A stretch of 64,000 nucleotides of DNA from Agathobaculum massiliense (GCF_900291975.1 NZ_OMPN01000001.1:1054001-1118000), one strand, 5' to 3'. Positions 41,408 through 50,877 are shown, numbered from the stretch's first letter. Made by a program: numbers and translations. The notes: generated by a model from the letters alone, not told the origin.

Positions 41408-43024
41408 ATGAAACTTTCTCTTGAAAACCTTTCGCAAAACCTTTCCTGGAAAGGCTACCGCCTGCCGCAGTATGATATCCAGGCTGCCCGCGATTACACC
41501 AAGGCCCATCCGGTCTGGCTGCATTTCGGCGCTGGCAACCTGTTCCGCGCTTTCCCCGCTGTGCTTGCACAGCGCCTGCTGACCGCCCGCCTTTCCCGAG
41601 CCGGTGTGATCTGCTGCGAGGGCTATGACGAGGAGCTGATCGACCGCTGCTACCGGAGCTGCGACCATCTCTCGATCGTCGCGACCGTGTATCCCAACGG
41701 CACGGTCAACAAGGAGGTTGTCGCCTCGGTCACAGAAAGCCTGAAGATGAGCGAGGACGAGGACCGCCTGCGCCAGATTTTCACCAGCCCCGACCTGCAG
41801 ATGGTGTCGTTCACCATCACGGAAAAAGGCTACGTCCTGCGCGACGACCAGCGCCATTTTTTACCCGCGGTCGGTCAGGATATCCTGCAAGGCCCGCAAG
41901 CTGCTTCCACGTTTGCCGGCCGCATCACGGCACTGTGCCTCGCGCGCGCCCGCGCCGGTCTTGCGCCAGTCGCGCTGGTTTCGCTCGACAACTGCCAGAA
42001 CAACAGCCACCTGCTCCGCCGCATGACGACCGACCTCGCCGGTGGCTGGCTCGAACACGGACACATCACGCAGGAGGACTTTGACTATATCACCAAAAAG
42101 CTGACCTACCCGCTCTCCATGATCGACAAGATCACCCCGCATCCGGACGAGCGCGTCTGCGCTATGCTGCAGGAAGACGGGCTGAGCGGCATGGAGATCT
42201 TCACGACCTCCAAAAGCACGGTCGCCGCGGCCTATGTCAATTCCGAGCGTCCGCAGCACCTGCTGATCGAAAACGATTTCCCGAACGGCCATCCCGCGTT
42301 CGAGCAGCTCGGCGTTATCCTGACCAGCCGCTCGATCGTGGAAAAGTCGGCCCGCATGAAAGCCTGCACCTGCATGAACCCGATGGACACCGCGCTGGGC
42401 CTGTTCGGCTGCCTGCTCGGCTACACCCGCATCTGCGACGAAATGCAGGACCCCGACCTGGTGAACCTGATCACCCGCATGTCCGAACGCGAGGCCATGC
42501 CGCTCGTCACCGACCCCGGCGTGATCGACCCGTTCGCGTTCCTGCACGAGGTGCTCGGCGAGCGGTATCCCAATCCATTCCTACAGGATACGCCCCAGCG
42601 CATCGCGACCGACACCAGCCGCAAGCTCGCCATCCGCTTCGGGGAAACGCTCAAGGCCTATTATAACTCCCCCGTACCCATGCATCGGGCGACCCACCTG
42701 ACCTATATCCCGCTCGTGCTGGCCTGCTGGCTGCGCTATCTCGTCGGCGTGGACGATGAGGGTCAGCCGTTCCAGCTCAGTCCGGACGCGCGGATCGGAA
42801 ACGTCCACAAGCTGCTCGGCGAGGTCCGCTTGGGCGACCAGGTGACCGAGGAGCGCCTGTACCCGTTGCTTTCCAGCACCATGTACTTCGGCATCAACCT
42901 GTTCGAGGTCGGCGTGGGGGAAAGGGTCGTCGCACTGTTTAACGAGTTGAACCGCGGCCCACACGCGGTCCGCGAGACCCTGCACAAATACTGCGGCGAA
43001 AAAGAGCCGGAACCCGCTTGGTAA
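41408..43024 (+). CDS. Mannitol dehydrogenase family oxidoreductase (UxuB/fructuronate reductase type)
   Basis: 538 residues from ATG 41408 with AAAGGA upstream. The Rossmann motif is VWLHFGAGNLFRAFPA (about 39-54), and later segments such as MVSFTITEKGY and NDFPNGHPAF match the long-chain mannitol dehydrogenase family (NAD-dependent, no metal). Length fits the 530-540 residue Firmicutes subgroup usually called D-mannonate oxidoreductase or fructuronate reductase. It is a single-gene unit between a promoter and a bidirectional terminator, so its partner genes of the hexuronate pathway lie elsewhere. Confidence 0.85.
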   Translation: MKLSLENLSQNLSWKGYRLPQYDIQAARDYTKAHPVWLHFGAGNLFRAFPAVLAQRLLTARLSRAGVICCEGYDEELIDRCYRSCDHLSIVATVYPNGTVNKEVVASVTESLKMSEDEDRLRQIFTSPDLQMVSFTITEKGYVLRDDQRHFLPAVGQDILQGPQAASTFAGRITALCLARARAGLAPVALVSLDNCQNNSHLLRRMTTDLAGGWLEHGHITQEDFDYITKKLTYPLSMIDKITPHPDERVCAMLQEDGLSGMEIFTTSKSTVAAAYVNSERPQHLLIENDFPNGHPAFEQLGVILTSRSIVEKSARMKACTCMNPMDTALGLFGCLLGYTRICDEMQDPDLVNLITRMSEREAMPLVTDPGVIDPFAFLHEVLGERYPNPFLQDTPQRIATDTSRKLAIRFGETLKAYYNSPVPMHRATHLTYIPLVLACWLRYLVGVDDEGQPFQLSPDARIGNVHKLLGEVRLGDQVTEERLYPLLSSTMYFGINLFEVGVGERVVALFNELNRGPHAVRETLHKYCGEKEPEPAW

Positions 43025-43031
43025 AAAACAC

Positions 43032-43067
43032 AAAAGCATCGGATGAAAAATCATCCGATGCTTTTTT
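43032..43067. terminator. Bidirectional terminator
   Basis: 15-bp stem AAAAGCATCGGATGA/TCATCCGATGCTTTT with a 4-base loop and T-runs in both directions, between the convergent oxidoreductase and kinase genes. Confidence 0.9.
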
Positions 43068-43084
43068 CTATGACGCGCTGCCAG

Positions 43085-44365
43085 CTATTCGGTCCGACTT
43101 TCCGCAAGGGGCAGGCAGGCCACCAGCTCAAACTTCCCATCCCGTGCCGCCGCCTCGAGCGTGCCGCCGTAACGCGCAGCGATCTCGCGCATGCCGCGCA
43201 GGCCGAAGCCGTGCGCGCGCTGGTCCGCCTTGGTGGTGCCGAACAGCCCGTCCGGCTTTTCCTCCCGCTTGCCCGCGTAGGCGTTGACCACGCGCAGCAT
43301 CAGCAGCCCCTTCTCCGCGCGGGCGCGCACGGTGATGTGCCTGTCCACCGCGTCCTTCGCCGCCTCGACCGCGTTGTCCAGCGCGTTGCCAAACAGCGCG
43401 CACAGGTCAGGGTCGGCGACCGGCAATTTTTCCGGCAGGAAGACGCGGATATCCGCCTCCAGTCCCGCCTCGCCGATCTCGCGCGCCTTGGCGGATAATA
43501 CGATATTGACCGTGTCGTTTTCCGTAAAGCGTCCGGCGCCGGAGGGGCCGGACGCAGCCTGCAGGCTGCGCACATACTCAGCCGCGCGGCCGGCCTCCCC
43601 CTGCTCGAGCAGGCCGGAAAGCGCGGTCAGGTGGTTGCGCATATCGTGCCGCAGGCGGCGCACCTGCTCCTGCTCACGCCGGATGCCCTGGTAGTACAGC
43701 TCGCGCATATCCGCGAGCTGATGTTCCTGCTCAAGCGCCTGGTGCCGTGAAAGCAGCACGACCGCGAGTAGCAGCGCGACCGAGGAGACGAACACGAACG
43801 GCAGCAGCGTGTAGAACGCGGCATCGAGCACCCCGTCCACAATCTCCTCCGTGTAGGCGCGGACGTTCCATAGGGAGAACGCCAGCTCGCTGAGCAGCGG
43901 CGAGAGCGCCAGCAGCCCCAGCAACGCCCACAGTCGGCCGGAGAGCGCGATCTGCCGGCCGTCCCGCAGCGCGCGGCGCACGAGCAACCACACCGCGGCC
44001 CAAGCCGCCAGCTTCCACACGACCGCGCCCCAGTAGTCCGCCGAGCCCGGCAGCACCGCGCGCGTGTCCACGATCATGCTCCACGCGATGATCCATTCAA
44101 AAAAAATCACGCCCACCACCAGCCGCGCGGCCAGACTGCCGCCGTAGCCGATCAAAAAAGCAGCGATCAAGAACGGGAAGTAGTAGAGCGGGTTGCCGTC
44201 CCCCATCCACGTCGGCATGCCGAGCGCCGCGCCCAGCACCAGATACGGCGCAATCCAGCGCACCCGCCCCTTGGGCGCAGCCAGAAAGCGCAGCGCCGTG
44301 CGGGCGGGCAGGACGCCGCCCAGCAGCACGGTCGCCAGCCATGCAAGAAAGTCCCATGCCGTCAT
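43085..44365 (-). CDS. GHKL-type sensor histidine kinase (AgrC/NatK-like)
   Basis: 426 residues. The N-terminal half has about six membrane helices. A linker with QEHQLADMRELYYQGIRRE leads to the phosphoacceptor region LRHDMRNHLTALSG and a HATPase_c_5 domain (LFGNALDNAVEAAKD as N box, FGLRGMREIAARYGG as G box). The short linker and missing standard dimerisation box are typical of GHKL kinases that pair with LytTR regulators such as the one encoded 12 bases upstream. Ligands of this class are often peptides. Confidence 0.92.
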   Translation of the reverse strand: MTAWDFLAWLATVLLGGVLPARTALRFLAAPKGRVRWIAPYLVLGAALGMPTWMGDGNPLYYFPFLIAAFLIGYGGSLAARLVVGVIFFEWIIAWSMIVDTRAVLPGSADYWGAVVWKLAAWAAVWLLVRRALRDGRQIALSGRLWALLGLLALSPLLSELAFSLWNVRAYTEEIVDGVLDAAFYTLLPFVFVSSVALLLAVVLLSRHQALEQEHQLADMRELYYQGIRREQEQVRRLRHDMRNHLTALSGLLEQGEAGRAAEYVRSLQAASGPSGAGRFTENDTVNIVLSAKAREIGEAGLEADIRVFLPEKLPVADPDLCALFGNALDNAVEAAKDAVDRHITVRARAEKGLLMLRVVNAYAGKREEKPDGLFGTTKADQRAHGFGLRGMREIAARYGGTLEAAARDGKFELVACLPLAESRTE

Positions 44366-44377
44366 CTGCGCGCCCCC

Positions 44378-45085
44378 TTATTCCAGCATGGCGCGCGCGA
44401 TGGCCGCGAGCGCCGTGGGCTGGCAGGACCGGCTGATCGGCAGCTTCTCTTCCCCGATCACGACCGTGCCGCCCTCCACGCGGTCGACCGCGCCCGCGCG
44501 CACCAGATACCGTTGGTGGATGCGCACGAACGCCGCCCCCACCGCCTCGGCCACATCGTCCAGCCGCGCGTAGAAGGTCAGCCTACGCGTATCGGTCACG
44601 CAGGTGACCTGCCGCCGGTCGGAGTAGAAATAGCGGATGGACTTTTTCGGGATGCGGAACAGGCCGTCCGTATTGCGGCACAGGAACACCTTGTCTGCCT
44701 CGTTAAACTGCGCCGCGAGCGCACGGGTGAGCACATCGCCGATCTGCTCGGGCTGGGGCGGCTTCATCACATAGCCGAGCGCGCCGACCGCGTACCCGTC
44801 GAACACAAAATCCGTGTAGCCGGTGACGAATACGAGCTGCAGGGCGTCGCTCCGCTCCCGCAGGGCCTTGGCGGCTTCCATGCCGTTCAGGCCGCCCATC
44901 TCGATATCCAGGAATACGAGATCGATCTCACCCGTGTGCTTTTCCATCCAGCCGAGCAGCCCCTCGCCCGAGGAAAATTCATAGATCTGGCACTCGACCG
45001 CGCGCTTGTCCAGCAGGCGCTCGAGCATAGCGCGCAGGCCGAGCCGCGCCTCCGCTGAATCGTCGCAGATGCCGATGCGAAGCAT
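44378..45085 (-). CDS. LytTR-family response regulator
   Basis: 235 residues. The receiver domain has GICDDS at the start and phosphoacceptor Asp60 in LVFLDIEMGG. The C-terminal LytTR DNA-binding domain (about 135-235) shows SIRYFYSDRRQVTCVTD and FVRIHQRYLVRAGAVDRVE, the typical beta-strand pattern. It is the first gene of the operon with the GHKL kinase downstream. Confidence 0.94.
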   Translation of the reverse strand: MLRIGICDDSAEARLGLRAMLERLLDKRAVECQIYEFSSGEGLLGWMEKHTGEIDLVFLDIEMGGLNGMEAAKALRERSDALQLVFVTGYTDFVFDGYAVGALGYVMKPPQPEQIGDVLTRALAAQFNEADKVFLCRNTDGLFRIPKKSIRYFYSDRRQVTCVTDTRRLTFYARLDDVAEAVGAAFVRIHQRYLVRAGAVDRVEGGTVVIGEEKLPISRSCQPTALAAIARAMLE

Positions 45086-45122
45086 GGGCTTCCCCCCCTT
45101 TGTTTACTCTTTACCAGAACAA

Positions 45123-45151
45123 ATTATATCACAAGGCTTCCCTTTCGCCAA
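45123..45151 (-). promoter_or_regulatory. Promoter of the LytTR two-component operon
   Basis: Minus-strand TTGGCG (45146-45151), 17 bases, TATAAT (45123-45128) with extended TGA. Confidence 0.7.
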
Positions 45152-45243
45152 ACCAAACTTTACAGCAGACGTGCGGATTATGACGTCCCACGCTGCCCGC
45201 CGGCCAAACGTTACATCAGCCCTGCCATTTTTGGCAGGGCCGT

Positions 45244-45272
45244 TTGTTTTCGCCCGCCGGCCGCGGTATGCT
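45244..45272 (+). promoter_or_regulatory. Promoter of the TraX-Bce operon
   Basis: TTGTTT (45244-45249), 17 bases, TATGCT (45267-45272). A hairpin (CCCTGCCA/TGGCAGGG, about 45220-45239) lies immediately upstream and may end opposing transcripts. Confidence 0.5.
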
Positions 45273-45300
45273 GGAGACAAGAAAAAGGAGGACATCGGCC

Positions 45301-46164
45301 ATGACTGCAAAGCTGACTTTATCCCGCATCCGCACCGTACTGACCACGCCGCCCACGTTTGAAGCGGGCGCGCCCAGGCTCAGGACCAATCTGGATACGA
45401 ATTTCCTCAAGCTCATCGCCATTTTCGCCATGCTGATCGACCACATCGGCGGCGCGTTCTTCCCCGAGGCGGCCTGGTTCCGCTGGGTGGGGCGCATCGC
45501 GTTTCCGATCTTCTGCTACTGCATGACGGTCGGCCTGCTCTACACGCGGGACATTAAAAAATATCTGTTCCGGCTCGGCCTGTTCGCGGTGATCTCCCAG
45601 CCGTTCTATGTGCTGGCCTTCCACCCGCATGACTTTGTCGCCCAGTTCACAAACTGGAACATCTTCTGCACGCTGTTCCTGTCCCTGCTCGCCATGTACG
45701 GGCTCAAGGAGCGCAAATGGTGGCTGTTTCTCGCGGCGTTCTTCGTGGTTTCCTGGTGGAACTTCGACTATTCCGGTATGGGCATCCAGTACATGCTGAT
45801 CTTTTACCTGTGCCGCAACCATCCGGCCGTGGGCGCGGCGCTGTACTGCGCGCAGTTCATCACCTGCCTCGGCGTGATGCCGGGCGATCCGCTGAGCCTT
45901 GCGGTCGGCGGCCTCTGCATCGACTGGTCGTTCTTCGCCGTGTTTGCCGCGCCGCTCCTCTTCCTCCCCACGTGCCTTGACCTTAAGATTCCCAAATGGG
46001 TATTCTATGCGTTCTATCCCGCGCATCTGGCGGCCATCGCCGTAATACAATTCGTTATTTTTTTAAAGGAGTATCCGTTATGTTATCTGTTCAAGACCTC
46101 CACAAATCCTATCAGGTCGGAAAAACGACCTATGAGGTGCTCAAAGGCGTATCCCTTGCCGTAA
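45301..46164 (+). CDS. TraX-family membrane protein
   Basis: 287 residues from ATG 45301 with GGAGG nine bases upstream. About eight helices follow a short cytoplasmic start. LKLIAIFAMLIDHIGGAFF (about 38-56) is the signature of the TraX/acyltransferase-like family, with the aspartate-histidine pair expected at the active site; VGRIAFPIFCYCMTVGLLY comes next. TraX acetylates F-pilin in plasmids; chromosomal copies in Firmicutes have unknown targets. The gene runs 85 bases into the Bce-type ATPase gene, an unusually long overlap, so the last 30 residues are atypical and an upstream stop may have been lost. Confidence 0.85.
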   Translation: MTAKLTLSRIRTVLTTPPTFEAGAPRLRTNLDTNFLKLIAIFAMLIDHIGGAFFPEAAWFRWVGRIAFPIFCYCMTVGLLYTRDIKKYLFRLGLFAVISQPFYVLAFHPHDFVAQFTNWNIFCTLFLSLLAMYGLKERKWWLFLAAFFVVSWWNFDYSGMGIQYMLIFYLCRNHPAVGAALYCAQFITCLGVMPGDPLSLAVGGLCIDWSFFAVFAAPLLFLPTCLDLKIPKWVFYAFYPAHLAAIAVIQFVIFLKEYPLCYLFKTSTNPIRSEKRPMRCSKAYPLP

Positions 46165-46823
46165 ATGAGGGAGAATTCGTCGCCGTGATGGGACCAAGCG
46201 GCTCGGGCAAGACCACGCTGCTCAACTGCATCTCCTGTTACATCCCCGCGGACAGCGGCAGCATCACCCTGCGAGGGGAGGAGCTGGCCCGTCTGGACGA
46301 GGACGCGCTCGCGCAGGTGCGCAACCGCAAGCTGGGCTTTGTGTTCCAGGACTTCCTGCTGCTCGACGGGCTAACCGTGCGCGAAAACATCCTGCTGCCC
46401 CGCATCATCGCCGGCCAGGCTGGACGCGACATGGAGAACGAAGCGGACAGCCTGTGCGACGTATTCGGCATCACCGCCATCAAAAACAAATACCCCGCCG
46501 AGATCTCGGGCGGCGAAAAGCAACGCACCGCGGTCGCCCGCGCACTCATCAACCACCCGCTGCTCATTTTGGCCGACGAGCCAACCGGCAACTTGGACTC
46601 CAAGTCCTCCCGCGCGGTCATCGACAGCTTTGCGCAGGCGCGGCAGGCACTCGGCGCGACCATCTTCATGGTCACGCACGACTCGTTCGCAGCCTCGTTC
46701 TGCGACCGCGTGGTCATCCTGCGCGACGGCGTGGTATGGCGCGTACTCGCCCGCGCGGACAAGGCGCGCGGTGCGTTTCAGGACGAACTGCTGGACGCCA
46801 TCCGCGAAATGTCAGCGGAGTAG
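46080..46823 (+). CDS. Bce-type ABC transporter ATPase
   Basis: 247 residues from ATG 46080 with AAGGAG eight bases upstream. Walker A GPSGSGKTTLLN, signature ISGGEKQRTAVARAL, Walker B LLILADEPTGNLD. The family (MacB/LolD/BceA) powers peptide antibiotic resistance pumps. A FtsX-type permease and an OmpR/kinase pair follow in the same direction, which is the bce arrangement in which the transporter also acts as sensor for the kinase. Confidence 0.92.
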   Translation: MLSVQDLHKSYQVGKTTYEVLKGVSLAVNEGEFVAVMGPSGSGKTTLLNCISCYIPADSGSITLRGEELARLDEDALAQVRNRKLGFVFQDFLLLDGLTVRENILLPRIIAGQAGRDMENEADSLCDVFGITAIKNKYPAEISGGEKQRTAVARALINHPLLILADEPTGNLDSKSSRAVIDSFAQARQALGATIFMVTHDSFAASFCDRVVILRDGVVWRVLARADKARGAFQDELLDAIREMSAE

Positions 46824-46843
46824 TATAGGGGGACGTGATCACG

Positions 46844-48976
46844 ATGAAAACCTTTTCCGAAGTCTACGCGGCGCTGCGCCGCAAAAACCGCGGGCAGTAC
46901 GGGCTGCTCGCGGGGTGCTGCTTCTTTTCCGTGCTGCTCATCACTGCCTATGCGTGCATGATGCGCTCGCCCACCATCCTCACCATTCTGCCCGAGGGCG
47001 GCGACAGCCGCAAGCAGGTTGTGATGGTGTTTGTACTGGCGGTGCTGGGCTGCGCGGTATTCACCACCTATGCCGCAGGGCTGTTTTTCCGCCAGAAATC
47101 GCGCGCGACCGGCGTATTCCTCGCGCTCGGCGCGTCGCGCGGCCAGCTCCGCCGCGAGCTGGTCAAGGAGCTTACTCTGATCGCGTTCGGCTCGTGCGCC
47201 GCAGGCGCGGCGCTGGGCGCGCCGCTCGCGTGGGCCGTCTGGCAGGGCTTCCGCACCTTCCTTGTGGACTCGCAGGAGATGCCGCTGTCGTTCGACCCGC
47301 AGGCCTACCTGCTCGCGCTGGCGTTTTCGGCCTATGTGGTCGTGATGCTGTTCACGCTCGCCGCGCGCTTCATCCGCCGCACCAACATCATCGACATCGT
47401 GCAGGAATCCCATAAATCCGAACCCATCCGCACGGTGCCGCGCTGGTACGGACCGGCCGGCATCCTGCTGATGCTGCTCGGCGCCGTGCTGGGCTATATG
47501 ATGCCGACGTTTTTCGTCAAGGTGCTACACTGGTATGCCTCCGGCGCGGTGGACGCGCTCTTCTACCTGCCCGCCCTTGCCGGCCTGTACATGGTGCTGC
47601 TGCACACAGTGGTCAACGGCTGGAGGCGCGGCGCAAACCGCTATAAGCACATCATCTCCGTCTCCATGATGAAATTCCAGGGCCGCCAGACCGTGCGCAA
47701 CATGCTGGTAATGACCCTGCTGATCGCGGGTGCGTACTTCGCCTCGTTCTACGCGCCCATGCTGTCCACCAGCTCGGAAAACGCCTACGCCGCGCGCCCG
47801 ATCGACTACGAATACCACTGGCGCGCGGACCAGTCCCTGCCCCAACGGGACGAGGTGCAGGCGCTGGCGGAGGAAACAAACGTCGAGATCACCTCCTGGG
47901 CGCAACAGGGCGCGGCCGTACTGGGCAAGGACGGCACCTACTCCATCGAGACGGATACCGGCTTCGGCACCACCTACACGACCGCATATGCCAAGCTGCT
48001 GCACGGCGCAACCTTTTTCTCGGAAAGCGCGTACAACGCCCTGACCGGACAGGACGTGGATATCCCCGCGGGCGCGTGCGCCAACATTCTGGACGACGAG
48101 GGCGGCAGCGGCTATCTTTCGGGCGGCGACGCAACCCACCTGACCAACATGGCGACCGGCGCGGAGCTGGACGTGACCCCGATCGAGCCGCTGCGGTACA
48201 CCATGCTGCTTGGCTGCTATGTGCTGGACGATATAGACTACGCCGTGCTCACCGAGGGGCTGACCGACGTATGGCGCGAGGAATATGTGTTCTTTAACGT
48301 GACGGATGTGGAGAATAGCTATCCCTTCGCCAAGGCGCTGTTTGATGAGATTGTGGACCGTTCGGGTCCGGAAGTCGAGGTCGGGGACTATTACGACGAT
48401 GTAGCGGCCGCGCTGGCCGCACAGGCGGGCGAGGTCTACGACTATTCCCCCGAGGCGGCTGCCTCCCGCGGCCTGTTCACGCCGGAGTACAGCGACCGCG
48501 ATTCCTCCGGCTTCCGCAACTACTGGAAATACATGCCCCAGTTCCGCATCCTCGACCAGAACGACTTCGTCACCACCATGGCGGTGTTCCTCATGCTGTT
48601 CATCTTTATCGCCATCGTGTGCTTTGCGGCGGTCATCGTCATCGCATTTACCCGCTGCATGACCATCGCGCTCGTCAATGCCCGCGTGTATGACGACCTG
48701 CGACACCTCGGCGCGTCCAACGGCTATCTGTTCCGCTCGGTGCGCGGACAGATCAGTCGGGTGTTCCTCGTCCCCGCGCTGGTCGGCACCGGATTGATCT
48801 GGATATTCTATATGATGATCATGTACTTCAACGGCGACCCCCTCGGCTTTACCCGTTCCGAGTTGGCGGGCATGGGCGCGTGCCTGATCGTGGTCGCGGC
48901 GGTATCCGCGCTGCTGTATCTCGTGTACCGCGTGACACGGAAAAGCGTGTGCCGCGCGCTGCACATCCATTCCTAA
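46844..48976 (+). CDS. Bce-type FtsX-domain ABC permease
   Basis: 710 residues from ATG 46844 (a GTG at 46835 in the same frame is the alternative). About ten membrane helices: a first at 21-40, three around 60-180 with FtsX features (ATGVFLALGASRGQLRREL), one pair near 210-250, another near 285-305, then an extracellular domain of about 250 residues (310-555) and three C-terminal helices. This large loop between helices 7 and 8 is the hallmark of BceB proteins, where it contacts the antibiotic. Works with the ATPase just upstream. Confidence 0.9.
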   Translation: MKTFSEVYAALRRKNRGQYGLLAGCCFFSVLLITAYACMMRSPTILTILPEGGDSRKQVVMVFVLAVLGCAVFTTYAAGLFFRQKSRATGVFLALGASRGQLRRELVKELTLIAFGSCAAGAALGAPLAWAVWQGFRTFLVDSQEMPLSFDPQAYLLALAFSAYVVVMLFTLAARFIRRTNIIDIVQESHKSEPIRTVPRWYGPAGILLMLLGAVLGYMMPTFFVKVLHWYASGAVDALFYLPALAGLYMVLLHTVVNGWRRGANRYKHIISVSMMKFQGRQTVRNMLVMTLLIAGAYFASFYAPMLSTSSENAYAARPIDYEYHWRADQSLPQRDEVQALAEETNVEITSWAQQGAAVLGKDGTYSIETDTGFGTTYTTAYAKLLHGATFFSESAYNALTGQDVDIPAGACANILDDEGGSGYLSGGDATHLTNMATGAELDVTPIEPLRYTMLLGCYVLDDIDYAVLTEGLTDVWREEYVFFNVTDVENSYPFAKALFDEIVDRSGPEVEVGDYYDDVAAALAAQAGEVYDYSPEAAASRGLFTPEYSDRDSSGFRNYWKYMPQFRILDQNDFVTTMAVFLMLFIFIAIVCFAAVIVIAFTRCMTIALVNARVYDDLRHLGASNGYLFRSVRGQISRVFLVPALVGTGLIWIFYMMIMYFNGDPLGFTRSELAGMGACLIVVAAVSALLYLVYRVTRKSVCRALHIHS

Positions 48977-49020
48977 ACCATTTTTCACAGGGCGCGCTTT
49001 TAAGCGCGCTCTGTTTGTGC

Positions 49021-49026
49021 TACAAT
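49021..49026 (+). promoter_or_regulatory. Extended -10 before the response regulator
   Basis: TGC-TACAAT, just after a GC-rich stem (GGCGCGCTT/AAGCGCGCT, 48991-49010) that may end the permease message. It would let the two-component genes be expressed on their own. Confidence 0.45.
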
Positions 49027-49047
49027 GGGGAGCGTGAGGTGATTGCC

Positions 49048-49716
49048 ATGGAACACATCCTGATCGTTGAGGACGACCCCGCGCTCGGCCGCGGGCTGAC
49101 GCTTGCGCTGGGCGGCGCGCACGCCTGCACGCTGGCATCCGGCTGCGCGGACGCGCGGCGGGCGCTCGCCGCCGCAACCTTCGACCTTGCCATCTTTGAT
49201 ATCAACCTGCCGGACGGCTCGGGGCTGGCGCTGCTCGAAGAGACGCGCGACACGGGCGGCCCGCCGGTCATCCTGCTGACCGCGAACGACCTGGAAACCG
49301 ATATCGTGACCGGCCTGACGCTGGGTGCGGACGACTATATCACCAAGCCCTTTTCACTGGCCGTGCTGCGCGCCCGCGTGGAGGCCGCGCTGCGCCGCAA
49401 CGCCCCCGCCGCCGCGCCCGCTGTGTTCGAACAGGACAGGTTCCGCTTTGATTTCGACCGGCTGGACTTCGCCGTGGAGGGCAGGCCGCTCCAGCTTTCG
49501 CAGACCGAGCAACGGCTGCTGCGCCTGCTCGTCGAAAACCGCGGGCATACCCTGCCGCGCGACACGCTGCTCGACCGCATCTGGACGGACGGGGCGGACT
49601 ATGTGGACGAGAACGCGCTGTCGGTCACGGTCGGTCGGCTGCGGCGCAAGCTGGGCAAAAACGCACCCATCAAAACCGTATACGGCGTGGGGTACAGTTG
49701 GGCGGTGGAGACATGA
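49048..49716 (+). CDS. OmpR-family response regulator of the Bce-type system
   Basis: 222 residues from ATG 49048 (GTGAGGTG upstream). Receiver domain with LIVEDD and phosphoacceptor Asp51 in LAIFDINLPDGSG; winged-helix domain with LSQTEQRLLRLLVENRGH and ALSVTVGRLRRKLG. Its stop overlaps the start of the kinase (ATGA). It probably activates the adjacent ABC genes, including the attenuated unit downstream. Confidence 0.94.
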   Translation: MEHILIVEDDPALGRGLTLALGGAHACTLASGCADARRALAAATFDLAIFDINLPDGSGLALLEETRDTGGPPVILLTANDLETDIVTGLTLGADDYITKPFSLAVLRARVEAALRRNAPAAAPAVFEQDRFRFDFDRLDFAVEGRPLQLSQTEQRLLRLLVENRGHTLPRDTLLDRIWTDGADYVDENALSVTVGRLRRKLGKNAPIKTVYGVGYSWAVET

Positions 49717-50609
49717 AGTATGTCGCCCTGGCCGCCGTGCTGCTGGCGCTGGCCGTGCTTGTTTACGACCGGCTGCGCCTGCGCCGCACCATGAACAGCC
49801 TGGACCGCATGCTGGACGACGCGGTGTGCGGCGCGTTTGTCCCCACGCATTTTGACGAAAGCCGCCTGTCCGCGGTCGAGGCCAGGCTCAAGCGGTATCT
49901 GGACGCAAGCGGCACGTCCGCCGCGCGACTTGCCGAGGATCGGGCGCGTGTGCAGGCGCTGATCGCGGATATCTCGCATCAGACCAAAACGCCGATCGCG
50001 AACCTGCTGCTGTACGCTGGGCTGCTGGCGGACAAGGGCCTGCCGCCGGATTGCCGCGACTGCGTCGCGCAGCTCACCGCGCAGGCCGAGAAGCTGCAGT
50101 TTCTCATCGCGTCACTGGTCAAGGCCGGCCGGCTGGAAACCGGCGCGATCGAGGTACACCCGAAGGAAGCCAGCGTGCAGGCGCTGGTTTCCGCCGCCCT
50201 GCGCGAAGCCACGCCTAAGGCTGCGGAAAAGGGCGTTGCGCTCCTTGCGCCGCCGGATACGGCAGCGGCGGCGCGCTTTGACCCCAAGTGGACGCAGGAG
50301 GCGCTGGGCAACCTGATCGACAACGCCGTGAAGTACACGCCGTCGGGCGGCTGCATCACGGTGTCGGTCACGCCCTATGAGCTGTTCTGCCGCATCGACG
50401 TGGCGGACACCGGCATCGGCCTTGCCGAGGAGGAATGCGGACGGGTGTTCCAGCGGTTCTACCGCTCCCCCGCCGTGCGGGGCGAGCAGGGCGTTGGGCT
50501 GGGACTGTATCTCGCCCGCGAAATCGCCGCGGCGAACGGCGGGTATATCAAGGTAGCCTCCCGCCTTGGGGAAGGCAGCACGTTTTCACTGTTTTTGCCC
50601 AAAGCGTAG
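49713..50609 (+). CDS. Sensor histidine kinase of the Bce-type system
   Basis: 298 residues. Only one membrane helix is visible at the N-terminus (VALAAVLLALAVLVY), so there is no extracellular sensor; in the bce scheme the transporter does the sensing. HisKA box ALIADISHQTKTPIANLLL, N box EALGNLIDNAVKYT, G boxes DTGIGLAEEE and GVGLGLYLAREI. Typical BceS kinases have two helices, so this is a variant. Confidence 0.92.
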   Translation: MKYVALAAVLLALAVLVYDRLRLRRTMNSLDRMLDDAVCGAFVPTHFDESRLSAVEARLKRYLDASGTSAARLAEDRARVQALIADISHQTKTPIANLLLYAGLLADKGLPPDCRDCVAQLTAQAEKLQFLIASLVKAGRLETGAIEVHPKEASVQALVSAALREATPKAAEKGVALLAPPDTAAAARFDPKWTQEALGNLIDNAVKYTPSGGCITVSVTPYELFCRIDVADTGIGLAEEECGRVFQRFYRSPAVRGEQGVGLGLYLAREIAAANGGYIKVASRLGEGSTFSLFLPKA

Positions 50610-50763
50610 CGGCTGTGGTTGCCGCTCCGCGGAAGCGCATGATGGCACATATGCAGCGCATGTTTGGCCCACTGGCACGGATGATTTGCCCGCGCTTCGC
50701 GGGCTGGAAAATTTCGCCGTCTGTGGACGGCGAGGAACTGTGCGCAGGCCGTGAAACTCCCCC

Positions 50764-50877
50764 GCTGGAGCGCTTCCTCCAGCAATCTAACAAAACTGTT
50801 AGATTTCCGACAGGCTCTCGACAGAATTGCATGGTATCGTCTGTATTGTACCCAAGGGTGCGATACAGACTTTTTTT
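50764..50877 (+). promoter_or_regulatory. Structured leader with intrinsic terminator (attenuator) before the second ABC transporter
   Basis: Three stems follow one another: GCTGGAG/CTCCAGC (50764-50783), AATCTAACA/TGTTAGATT (50784-50805), and a 14-bp stem at 50839-50852 with 50857-50870 (GTCTGTAT/ATACAGAC outer arms) followed by seven T (50871-50877). The ribosome site GGGAGG begins three bases after the T-run and the ATG is at 50892, so transcription must read through a strong terminator to express the ATPase. Confidence 0.65.

Noticed and set aside
47525-49177. 550-codon minus-strand open frame opposite the Bce-type permease
   Set aside because: It mirrors the codon structure of the plus-strand permease, has no ribosome site and gives an Arg/Ala-rich low-complexity protein; typical antisense shadow in GC-rich genes. 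The same holds for the long antisense frames at 730-1665, 6624-7814, 8320-9765, 45319-46050 and 54393-55850.
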